In this document: piece by piece, positions 7,850 through 13,317 of the stretch
Layout: each line of letters starts with the position of its first letter
How positions within the stretch are numbered: position 1 is the stretch's first letter
NCBI GenBank assembly: GCA_965657195.1
Contig: CBFHNK010000041.1
Coordinates: 1-15,389 of the forward strand
From: TMED14 sp965657195
GTDB taxonomy: Bacteria; Bacteroidota; Bacteroidia; Flavobacteriales; Schleiferiaceae
Reading direction: 5' to 3'
Length of the DNA: 15,389 nucleotides
Position numbers and translations under genes: made by a program
The notes under the pieces: generated by a model
The model's input: only the letters and a program-made list of their open reading frames with translations
The model's database searches: none
Told to the model about the DNA's origin: nothing

Positions 7850-7900
7850 TGCGAATTAGAGAGTTAAGAGAGATTAATAAAACCTGTACTGTGAACGTTG

Positions 7901-7972
7901 AGCCAATGGCGGGAATTGAACCCGCGACCTTTTCCTTACCAAGGAAACGCTCTACCCCTGAGCTACATCGGC
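7901..7972 (-). tRNA. tRNA-Thr(GGT)
   Basis: Acceptor stem GCCGATG/CATTGGC, anticodon stem TTTCC/GGAAA with loop TTGGTAA (anticodon GGT), and T arm GCGGG-TTCAATT-CCCGC. The discriminator is U and CCA is not encoded. It is the last tRNA before tuf and lies 5 nt from tRNA-Gly. Confidence 0.96.
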
Positions 7973-7977
7973 GGTGG

Positions 7978-8050
7978 AGCGGAAGACGGGATTCGAACCC
8001 GCGACCCTCAGCTTGGAAGGCTGATGCTCTACCAACTGAGCTACTTCCGC
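7978..8050 (-). tRNA. tRNA-Gly(TCC)
   Basis: Acceptor stem GCGGAAG/CTTCCGC, D arm AGCTCAGTTGGTAGAGC, anticodon stem TCAGC/GCTGA with loop CTTCCAA (anticodon TCC), and T arm GCGGG-TTCGAAT-CCCGT. The discriminator is U, as is usual for tRNA-Gly. CCA is not encoded. Confidence 0.96.
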
Positions 8051-8062
8051 GGTAAGCTGTTG

Positions 8063-8144
8063 TGGGAGTAGATGGACTCGAACCACCGATGCCGTTAGGC
8101 GACAGATTTACAGTCTGCTGCAATAGCCACTATGCGATACTCCC
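8063..8144 (-). tRNA. tRNA-Tyr(GTA)
   Basis: Acceptor stem GGGAGTA/TACTCCC with discriminator A, and anticodon stem GCAGA/TCTGT with loop CTGTAAA (anticodon GTA). It has the long variable arm typical of bacterial tRNA-Tyr (CGCCTAACGGCAT, stem GCC/GGC) and T arm GGTGG-TTCGAGT-CCATC. At 82 nt it is a class II tRNA. Confidence 0.96.
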
Positions 8145-8188
8145 ATAGTACAGTTTTGAACACAAATATCACGCCCTGCAGAGCCTTG

Positions 8189-8261
8189 AGCCAGCAGAGG
8201 GACTCGAACCCCCGACCTACTGATTACAAATCAGTAGCTCTACCAACTGAGCTATGCTGGC
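8189..8261 (-). tRNA. tRNA-Thr(TGT)
   Basis: Acceptor stem GCCAGCA/TGCTGGC, D arm AGCTCAGTTGGTAGAGC, anticodon stem ACTGA/TCAGT with loop TTTGTAA (anticodon TGT), T arm GGGGG-TTCGAGT-CCCTC, and discriminator U. It is the first gene of the tRNA-tuf unit. Confidence 0.96.
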
Positions 8262-8338
8262 GTAGGGGTTTAAACCCTGCAGAACGAGAAAAAGAACGTT
8301 GCTGCCCGTGCAGCACGGCCGCTTTTTCAAACGGACTG
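8262..8338 (-). other. Leader of the tRNA-tuf transcript with small inverted repeats
   Basis: About 75 nt lie between the predicted transcription start and the first tRNA. They hold a 5-bp hairpin with a tetraloop (GCTGC-ACGG-GCAGC, bases 8301-8314), a pyrimidine-rich run (TTCTTTTTCTCGTTCT) and, 4 nt before tRNA-Thr, the perfect palindrome GGGTTTAAACCC (8266-8277). These may guide tRNA 5' processing or limit read-through. No open frame of note is present. Confidence 0.45.
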
Positions 8339-8368
8339 CAAATGTAGACAAAAAAGTGATTATTTCAA
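8339..8368 (-). promoter_or_regulatory. Promoter of the tRNA-tuf operon, Bacteroidota type
   Basis: The minus strand reads TTG (8368-8366), a 19-nt AT-rich spacer, then TACATTTG (8346-8339). This fits the Bacteroidota primary-sigma consensus TTG / N19-21 / TAnnTTTG in every fixed position of the -7 box. It lies immediately after the hpf stop codon and about 77 nt before tRNA-Thr(TGT), where a strong stable-RNA promoter is expected. Confidence 0.75.
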
Positions 8369-8371
8369 TAC

Positions 8372-8683
8372 CTATTTTCCTCGCTGAAGCTTTTTTGCCT
8401 TAGCCTTTGCTTCACGAGCAATTCGACGTAGCCGATTTACAGCCATACTTAAGGCTTTCTCAAAGGTCTTTGCCTCTTTACGTACGACGAGATCCTCTCC
8501 GGGAATATGTAATGTGACCTCTGCTATCTTATTCTCAGCAAGGTGATTGTTGTCTAATCGAAAGAAGACCGTGGCGTGGATGGCGCGTTGGTAGACCTGG
8601 TTAATGCGTTCTAAACGCTTGTGGGTAAAATCAATGAGGCGATCGCTTGCTTTAAACTGAACCGCACGTACTTCTGTAACCAT
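8372..8683 (-). CDS. hpf: Ribosome hibernation-promoting factor, short HPF/RaiA family
   Basis: Proteins of this family bind the 30S subunit across the mRNA, A-site and P-site channel and inactivate or dimerise ribosomes in slow growth. The 103 residues correspond to the short form: one beta-alpha-beta-beta-beta-alpha domain without the C-terminal dimerisation domain of long HPF. Diagnostic features are the N-terminal strand and helix (VRAVQFKASDRLIDFTHKRL), the central strands (AEVTLHIPGEDLVVRKEAKTFEKALSMAV) and a lysine/arginine-rich tail at 85-103 that would contact rRNA. It starts 26 nt after xerC, without an SD. The tRNA-tuf promoter begins right after its stop codon. Confidence 0.92.
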   Translation of the reverse strand: MVTEVRAVQFKASDRLIDFTHKRLERINQVYQRAIHATVFFRLDNNHLAENKIAEVTLHIPGEDLVVRKEAKTFEKALSMAVNRLRRIAREAKAKAKKLQRGK

Positions 8684-8709
8684 AAAAAGGAATTATTAGG
8701 GCGCCTCCC

Positions 8710-9573
8710 CTACCGGCCGCGGGGATGGGCGCGTTGGTAGACCGATTTGAGTTGTTCCACCGACGCATGGGTGTAGACTTGCGTGGCCGATAAATTTGCG
8801 TGCCCTAAAAGCTCGCGAATCACCGTAAGATCTGCGCCCATGTCAAGCAAGTGGGTGGCAAAGGTGTGCCGAAGGGCATGTGGACCTAAGCTATCCGCCG
8901 AGCTTGCTCTTTGAAGGTACGACTTTACCACGGAATACACACTACGGGGATCCAACTTTTTGCCCTTGGGCGAGCAAAATACAAGGTCACTGATCGGCTC
9001 CCACTCCGCGCGGTGGCGCGACAAGGCCTGGGTCCATTCGGGAATCAAGGGAAGCTCGCGCTCTTTGTTGCCCTTGCCGAGCACGCGAAGCGTGCTTCCG
9101 TGCACCTGACTATAGGTGAGCTGAAGTAATTCAGAACGGCGAAGGCCGGTAGCGTAAAGCGTCAGTAGGATAAATTGATCGCGGCGCCCCACCATATCAT
9201 CCACAAACGCGCTTGGATCGAGCAATGCCTCTACTTCAGGGGCCGAAAGGGCGCGCACTATTCTACTCGGCGTTCGCAGCAGCGGAACCCCCTCTGCGGG
9301 GTTCGGAACCGACGGATCAACCGATACGCGCCAGTGGTAAAAGGTGCGCAACGCGCTCAGCTTACGATTTACCGACCGGGCATTGGATCCTGTTTGAACG
9401 AGTTCCGACACCCAAGAGCGCACGTGCGAGCGGGTCGCACCTTCAGCATTGGGCATTCCGAGGGCATGCTCCGCAAAGAGCAACCACTGGGCCACATCTG
9501 AGGAATAGGCTGTTACGGTAGCTTCGGAACGTCGACGTTCCCAGCGGAGGTAGTTGGTGAATGAATCGAGCAT
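8710..9573 (-). CDS. xerC: Tyrosine recombinase, XerC/XerD family
   Basis: Xer recombinases resolve chromosome dimers at dif next to the septum, in concert with FtsK. The 287 residues are close to the usual 295-300. The N-terminal SAM-like core-binding domain covers about 1-95 and the catalytic domain about 105-287. The catalytic set is complete: R145 (ATGLRRSE), K167 (GKGNKER), H232 and R235 (PHALRHTFATH), H258 (LLGHANLS) and the nucleophile Y267 (VYTHAS). Whether it is XerC or XerD cannot be settled from sequence alone; XerC is chosen for its place between rpsU and hpf. The ATG at 9573 directly touches the U-tract of the rpsU terminator, so the start has no conventional leader. No in-frame ATG nearby gives a better fit. 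Confidence 0.93.
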   Translation of the reverse strand: MLDSFTNYLRWERRRSEATVTAYSSDVAQWLLFAEHALGMPNAEGATRSHVRSWVSELVQTGSNARSVNRKLSALRTFYHWRVSVDPSVPNPAEGVPLLRTPSRIVRALSAPEVEALLDPSAFVDDMVGRRDQFILLTLYATGLRRSELLQLTYSQVHGSTLRVLGKGNKERELPLIPEWTQALSRHRAEWEPISDLVFCSPKGKKLDPRSVYSVVKSYLQRASSADSLGPHALRHTFATHLLDMGADLTVIRELLGHANLSATQVYTHASVEQLKSVYQRAHPRGR

Positions 9574-9602
9574 AAAAAAAGCCCCGAGGGTTCTCGAGGC
9601 TT
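9574..9602 (-). terminator. Intrinsic terminator of rpsU, abutting the xerC start codon
   Basis: The minus strand reads AAGCCTCGAG-AACC-CTCGGGGCTT followed by TTTTT. This is a 10-bp stem with one G-U pair and a 4-nt loop, plus a run of U reaching the ATG of xerC at 9573. It starts 21 nt after the rpsU stop. All elements of a strong rho-independent terminator are present. Confidence 0.88.
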
Positions 9603-9622
9603 AAATTAGGTCACGGACCAAC

Positions 9623-9817
9623 TTATTCGGCGTCTTTCAAACGAAGACCTTGTACGTAGGAGGCCTTAATGACTTCCTTGCGGCGATTTACCGAAGACTT
9701 GGTGAATTGCTGACGGGTGCGCAATTGGCGCATGGTACCAGTTTTATCAAACTTTCGTTTGTAGCGCTTGAGTGCGCGATCGATACCTTCTCCTTCTTTA
9801 ACTTGAATTACTAACAT
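9623..9817 (-). CDS. rpsU: Small-subunit ribosomal protein bS21
   Basis: bS21 sits on the 30S platform near the 3' end of 16S rRNA. In Bacteroidota ribosomes it helps bS18 and bS6 hold the anti-Shine-Dalgarno (anti-SD) tail out of reach. The 64-residue protein starts MLVIQVKEGEGIDRALKRYK and is rich in basic residues. Tyr54 (KASY) is at the position that I recall as contacting the anti-SD in the Flavobacterium johnsoniae ribosome structure. The frame is open upstream to 9856, but that would read through the SD and promoter region, and the family starts at MLVI. The ATG at 9817 has a near-perfect SD, unlike any other gene in the window, suggesting autoregulation by bS21-free ribosomes. Confidence 0.97.
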   Translation of the reverse strand: MLVIQVKEGEGIDRALKRYKRKFDKTGTMRQLRTRQQFTKSSVNRRKEVIKASYVQGLRLKDAE

Positions 9818-9825
9818 AATGGGTA

Positions 9826-9837
9826 CACCTCCTCTCT
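9826..9837 (-). promoter_or_regulatory. Strong Shine-Dalgarno sequence of rpsU
   Basis: The minus strand reads AGAGAGGAGGTG, 8 nt before the ATG. It complements the usual Bacteroidota 16S 3' tail (anti-SD core CCUCC and flanks) at 11 of 12 positions as I know that tail; the rRNA itself is not in this window. None of the other gene starts inspected here (rpoB, rplL, rplJ, rplA, rplK, secE, nusG, tuf, hpf, xerC) has anything similar at the right distance. Confidence 0.9.
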
Positions 9838-9845
9838 TTGGGCTG

Positions 9846-9853
9846 CAAAGGTA
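9846..9853 (-). promoter_or_regulatory. Likely -7 box of an rpsU promoter
   Basis: TACCTTTG on the minus strand is an exact match to the Bacteroidota -7 consensus TAnnTTTG. It lies between the stop codon of the upstream gene and the rpsU SD. Initiation about 5-7 nt downstream would give a 5' leader of only about 20-25 nt, made almost entirely of the SD and its spacer. I see no good TTG/TTTG element 19-21 nt upstream, so the promoter would rest on the -7 box. Confidence 0.55.
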
Positions 9854-9856
9854 CAA

Positions 9857-10447
9857 CTATTTACCTACGTAGAAGTAATTTGTGATTTGTACCCTTTGTA
9901 CGGAATCAAAGGGAGCCAGGGCAAAAACTTCGTCCCAGTTGCGCAACGGGCGCACCCTGCTTCGGAACCGGTGCACCGCACGTACTTGAGGCGCACGCCA
10001 CAACGGATGGGCATACAGCGCATCTTCTGAAATGCTGTTCAGGTCGAGCGGGCTGGGCGGATGAAGAATCCAATCGAATTCGGAGCGGTTGTCCCAACGG
10101 GCACACAGGGCAGAATCGACTCCACCCCAGCGCTCTCGATCGCGCACAAAGCCCTCTGCCTTCCAATCGGGCCAACCTTGAGCTCGTAACCATTGATCCG
10201 TCACCGTGTCTGAGGCAACCACGGCCCGGTCGCGATCACTCGGTTGGGATTCATATGGCCGGCGTTCCCATTTCTGTTCGCGGGGCCATTGGGGTTCGGT
10301 GAACTCCGCACGGGGCACTTCAGGAAAAGAGGCCCAAAGCGGTTCCGGTGCCGTTTGATTCGCGTGCAACCTGTAGTAAATGAAAAGGGCGAGGAAGAAC
10401 CCCGCCCATATAATGTCTGCAACCCAAGGTTTGGGTTGCCGCCCCAT
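9857..10447 (-). CDS. Membrane-anchored protein with degenerate helix-hairpin-helix repeats (ComEA-like)
   Basis: This 196-residue protein has a short basic N-terminus, one membrane span at about 8-25 (VADIIWAGFFLALFIYY), a charged proline-rich linker to about residue 75, and two regions resembling tandem helix-hairpin-helix (HhH) units of Bacteroidota ComEA-like proteins. The first is at about 82-125 (VTDQWLRAQGWPDWKAEGFV). The second is at about 133-190, with the typical opening LDLNSISEDAL and closing NWDEVFALAPFDSVQ. The glycines of the hairpin (usual GIG) are missing in the second unit (HPLWRAPQ), so DNA binding is doubtful. Its ATG overlaps the stop of the upstream microprotein gene as TAATG, implying translational coupling. 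The function is unknown; a role in the envelope or DNA uptake is a guess. Confidence 0.75.
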   Translation of the reverse strand: MGRQPKPWVADIIWAGFFLALFIYYRLHANQTAPEPLWASFPEVPRAEFTEPQWPREQKWERRPYESQPSDRDRAVVASDTVTDQWLRAQGWPDWKAEGFVRDRERWGGVDSALCARWDNRSEFDWILHPPSPLDLNSISEDALYAHPLWRAPQVRAVHRFRSRVRPLRNWDEVFALAPFDSVQRVQITNYFYVGK

Positions 10448-10584
10448 TACTCGGGATCGTTCTGTGAAAAGGAATCCGGCTCGCCCTTTGGTGGCGTCCG
10501 AAGTACCTTATAAAAAAAGTACGCAGTGATCATGGTGACCAAGCCTTGGGTGGTGAGCATCATTGCCCATGCTGCAGTTGTCAT
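10447..10584 (-). CDS. MetS-like small accessory subunit of the NSS transporter
   Basis: A 45-residue protein begins MTTAAWAMMLTTQGLVTMIT and continues AYFFYKVLRTPP. It has one hydrophobic span at about residues 4-25, then a short basic stretch and an acidic tail. This architecture, and its position 3 nt after a Na+-dependent symporter gene, match the MetS family (small subunit of the methionine/alanine importer MetPS described in Corynebacterium). There the small protein is needed for transport by its large NSS partner. Its TAA overlaps the ATG of the next gene by one base. Identification rests on size, topology and context, because such short sequences carry little signal. The substrate is unknown. 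Confidence 0.8.
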   Translation of the reverse strand: MTTAAWAMMLTTQGLVTMITAYFFYKVLRTPPKGEPDSFSQNDPE

Positions 10585-10587
10585 AAC

Positions 10588-12393
10588 TTATGCGTTTTGA
10601 ATTCGACGGCGGTTGGACGAGAACACGAGCACTGAAAGGAACACAAACAGTGCAACCAAGAGCAAGCGCGCAAGGTGGTTGTAAAAGATCTTGTTGATAA
10701 AGAATCCTGTAGCGATTTTATCTCCGGCGCGGACCACTTGGCCAGTAGACACCGCTACCTCAATGTCGGCGGGCCACTCGTAGGCCGCGAAGCTTCCGTC
10801 CTCGGCGACAATGCGCACTGAAGTGCGGTCGTCCGCGCGCTGTACGTCGGCAACCCCGGCAACCTCAGACTCAAAGTAATTGGCCCAGGCTTGGCGGTTG
10901 TGCTTGATGTCCACGTTTTGAAGCTGGCCAATAATACTTGACGAATCGAATTCCCATCCGTTGGTCAGTGCTCCCTTCCAATCGTTGCCCTTGGGCGAAA
11001 TCAAGCTGAGCGTAAAGACCAGCACGAGGATGGTCGGAGTCACGTACTTGAGGATGGGCTTGTAGATTTTAGGTAGGGTGATGTCGGAACCACGGTTGAT
11101 TTCATCCCAGCCCTTGTCGACCCCCCAAACCCATGAGAATAGGATGGCTTCTACGAGGCCAAAGAACACGAGGCCGACGGTTCCGGCCCAGTAGTCGTAC
11201 TGGTCAAATACCCCTTCTTGGTAAAAGAGTACGGTGGGCATACCCACGATCAACGTAACCAATCCAAACGACCAGGCGGCCTTATTGAGGCTGAACTTGA
11301 ACTCGTCTTGCATGAATCCGACCCATGGAGAGCCCATGGCGAGCGAACTTGTGATTCCGGCAAAAAAGAGCAGGCCAAACCACATGACGCCGGCTACGGT
11401 TCCGAGGACCGCACCCCACTTGCCAAAGAGGAAGGGCATGGTCTGAAAGGCCATTGCAAAGCCAGCATTCTCTTTGACCCAATCCAGTCCGAGGTAGCCC
11501 ACGGCAATCGGAATGACGATGCTCGCACCGAGGACGATTTCAACAAAGCCGTTCATCCAACCCGCTGCCATTGCGTTGAGGGCAATGTCGTCCTTGGGCT
11601 TGACGTAGGCCGCGTAGCAGTGAATGGTTCCCATTCCGACCGAAAGGGTAAAGAAGATTTGGCCCGCGGCCGCCAACCACACGTTGGGGTTGCTGAGCGA
11701 GTCGAACTGTGGGTTCCACAAGAAGTTGAATCCGAGCATGGCGTCGCAGTCAGCGCAACCCAATGGGGCGCCCGAATCACCAAGGGTGAAGGCGCGGATG
11801 GCCAAGAAAACACCAAAGATGAGCAAGAGCGGCATGCCGATTTTGGCGACGCGTTCGATTCCGCCCTCGAGGCCACGACTGAGAATCCACGTGTTGAGCG
11901 CAAGCACCAAAACATAGAACCAGACCGCTTCGTACGGAATCCCAGTGGTACTGTGCCCGATGTCCACGTAGCTCGTAAAGAAGTCGGCCACCTGAGACTG
12001 ACTTAGGCCGCTAAACGTTTGCTTGAGGGAGTGAAAAACGTACGACATCGTCCACGACTCGATGTACGTGTAGTATGCGGCTACGGCAATATTGGTAAAG
12101 ATTCCGAATACCCCGAAGTACTTCCAAAAGCGCTTGCGGCCCATGGTGTCGAGGATGAACGGCGTGCTGTGGTCGCCCCTTGAGCCACCAAATCGGCCCG
12201 AAGACCACTCGATCCAGAGTAGCGGAATCCCTAAAAGTAGAAATGAAATAAGGTAGGGAATGATGAACGCGCCACCACCGTTTTTCACCGCTTGAACGGG
12301 AAAACGCAAAAAGTTTCCAAGGCCGACGGCATTGCCGGCCATGGCTAAAATGAGACCGACCCGGGTTCCCCAGGACTGGGTGTTGCTACTCAT
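10588..12393 (-). CDS. Sodium-dependent amino-acid symporter of the NSS (LeuT-like) family
   Basis: This is an inner-membrane Na+-coupled transporter of 601 residues, clearly colinear with LeuT (about 515). TM1 carries LILAMAGNAVGLGNFLRFP with the Na+ and substrate ligands G20, N21, A22, V23 and N27. TM3 has Y107 and Y108 (AAYYTYIESW), TM6 has F248, T249 and S251 (QIFFTLSVGMG), TM7 has N281 and E285, and TM8 has A345, T348 and S349 (FFAGITSS). Keeping the TM7 glutamate (LeuT E290) predicts chloride independence. Pocket positions corresponding to LeuT F259 and I359 are Met254 and Met353. Between TM11 (to about 465) and TM12 (about 574-592) lies an extra segment of about 100 residues on the extracytoplasmic side. 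It is followed by a MetS-like gene, and it starts 12 nt after the reductase gene. Confidence 0.93.
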   Translation of the reverse strand: MSSNTQSWGTRVGLILAMAGNAVGLGNFLRFPVQAVKNGGGAFIIPYLISFLLLGIPLLWIEWSSGRFGGSRGDHSTPFILDTMGRKRFWKYFGVFGIFTNIAVAAYYTYIESWTMSYVFHSLKQTFSGLSQSQVADFFTSYVDIGHSTTGIPYEAVWFYVLVLALNTWILSRGLEGGIERVAKIGMPLLLIFGVFLAIRAFTLGDSGAPLGCADCDAMLGFNFLWNPQFDSLSNPNVWLAAAGQIFFTLSVGMGTIHCYAAYVKPKDDIALNAMAAGWMNGFVEIVLGASIVIPIAVGYLGLDWVKENAGFAMAFQTMPFLFGKWGAVLGTVAGVMWFGLLFFAGITSSLAMGSPWVGFMQDEFKFSLNKAAWSFGLVTLIVGMPTVLFYQEGVFDQYDYWAGTVGLVFFGLVEAILFSWVWGVDKGWDEINRGSDITLPKIYKPILKYVTPTILVLVFTLSLISPKGNDWKGALTNGWEFDSSSIIGQLQNVDIKHNRQAWANYFESEVAGVADVQRADDRTSVRIVAEDGSFAAYEWPADIEVAVSTGQVVRAGDKIATGFFINKIFYNHLARLLLVALFVFLSVLVFSSNRRRIQNA

Positions 12394-12405
12394 AGGTGAT
12401 AAGGC

Positions 12406-13317
12406 TTAGCTAAGATTCCCAAATATAGGTATCTCATCTAAGACCGCGCGGAACGAATGTGGATTGAAGTCCAAATCTTTTCGCGCCTTGCTGATGTCGA
12501 ATCCCGTGATGGGCGGACGCTTCGCGGGCTGACCCAAGGATTCGCTACTCACCACGTCAATGAGGCTGGCATCGAGCTGTGCGTGCTCCGCAACCTGCGT
12601 GACGAGCTCAAGGATGCTCATGGTGTCGGGACCGCTCAAGTGGTAGACGCCGGTGGCTCCGCGCTCGGCAATGCGCAGGCATCCCTCGGCGAGGTCCACG
12701 CTCCACGTTGGGCTGCGCACTTGGTCGTCGACGACGCGGATGCGCTCTCCGCGCTGCAGGGCGCCGCGGGCCCACAGAATGATGTTCGATCGGCTGAGCC
12801 CTGGAACGTATCCGATTACCAGGACGGTGCGCGCAATAGTGTAGCGGGCGCCACTGACCTTGACCGCTTCTTCGGCGTGCAGTTTGGACCAGCCGTAGAC
12901 ACTCAGCGGAGCCGCCTCGGCTTCTTCAGCGTAGGGGCCGTTTTTGCCGTCAAAAATGAAGTCGGTACTGATGAAGACCAAGTGCACCCCATGGCGCGCG
13001 CAGGCCTCGGCGCAGTAGCGCGTGGCGTCTACATTGAGCAAGTGGCAGGTTTCGGGCTCCTTCTCGCAGTCGTCCACTTGGGTCATGGCTGCGGAATGAA
13101 TCACGACATCAGGCTTAAACTCGGTCAGAACGCGTTCGAAGTCCTCGGGGCGGGTGGTGTCAAGTTCCGCGTAGGGGAATCCGAAGTGGTTGCCGCGAGC
13201 GGGACCGCGACCGGTGGCAAGCAGCTCGTGCCGCCCCTGAGCCAAATACAGCAGGGACTGCCCGAGGAGGCCGTTGGCCCCGGTGACGAGGATGCGCAGA
13301 GGGCCTTGCTTAACCAC
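12406..13317 (-). CDS. RmlD-like NAD(P)-dependent sugar-nucleotide reductase (extended SDR)
   Basis: This is an extended short-chain dehydrogenase/reductase resembling dTDP-4-dehydrorhamnose reductase (RmlD). With the proposed GTG start it has 303 residues. The Rossmann glycine motif GANGLLG is at 13-19, VVIHSAAMTQVDDCE at 71-85, and the catalytic set is STDFIFDG (Thr118) with Y141 and K145 (YGWSK). The frame is open to 13419 inside pyrF, but that part has no family similarity and contains no usable ATG near the Rossmann strand. GTG at 13317 gives MVKQGPLRILVTGANG and overlaps the pyrF end by 8 nt. No rhamnose genes are adjacent, so the substrate is uncertain; a dTDP- or other nucleotide-sugar is likely. 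Confidence 0.85.
   Translation of the reverse strand: MVKQGPLRILVTGANGLLGQSLLYLAQGRHELLATGRGPARGNHFGFPYAELDTTRPEDFERVLTEFKPDVVIHSAAMTQVDDCEKEPETCHLLNVDATRYCAEACARHGVHLVFISTDFIFDGKNGPYAEEAEAAPLSVYGWSKLHAEEAVKVSGARYTIARTVLVIGYVPGLSRSNIILWARGALQRGERIRVVDDQVRSPTWSVDLAEGCLRIAERGATGVYHLSGPDTMSILELVTQVAEHAQLDASLIDVVSSESLGQPAKRPPITGFDISKARKDLDFNPHSFRAVLDEIPIFGNLS

Noticed and set aside
7843..8055. Plus-strand frame containing RRDSNPRPSAWKADALPTEL
   Set aside because: Antisense translation of tRNA-Gly and tRNA-Thr, a classic spurious-protein signature.
7776..8123. Minus-strand open frame of 115 codons across tRNA-Thr, tRNA-Gly and tRNA-Tyr
   Set aside because: It reads through three tRNA genes and into tuf in another frame. 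Phrases such as SSVGRASAFQAEGRGFESR are well-known translations of tRNA sequence, not protein.
8132..8347. Plus-strand frame containing QRDSNPRPTDYKSVALPTEL
   Set aside because: Antisense translation of tRNA-Thr(TGT), also a classic artefact.
9818..9856. N-terminal extension of bS21 by 13 residues
   Set aside because: It would translate the SD and promoter region (MYLCSPKRGGVPI). The family begins at MLVI and the SD is correctly spaced for 9817.
11218..12006. Plus-strand open frame of 262 codons opposite the NSS transporter
   Set aside because: Antisense shadow of a clearly LeuT-like gene. Its hydrophilic translation is what reversed membrane-protein codons give.
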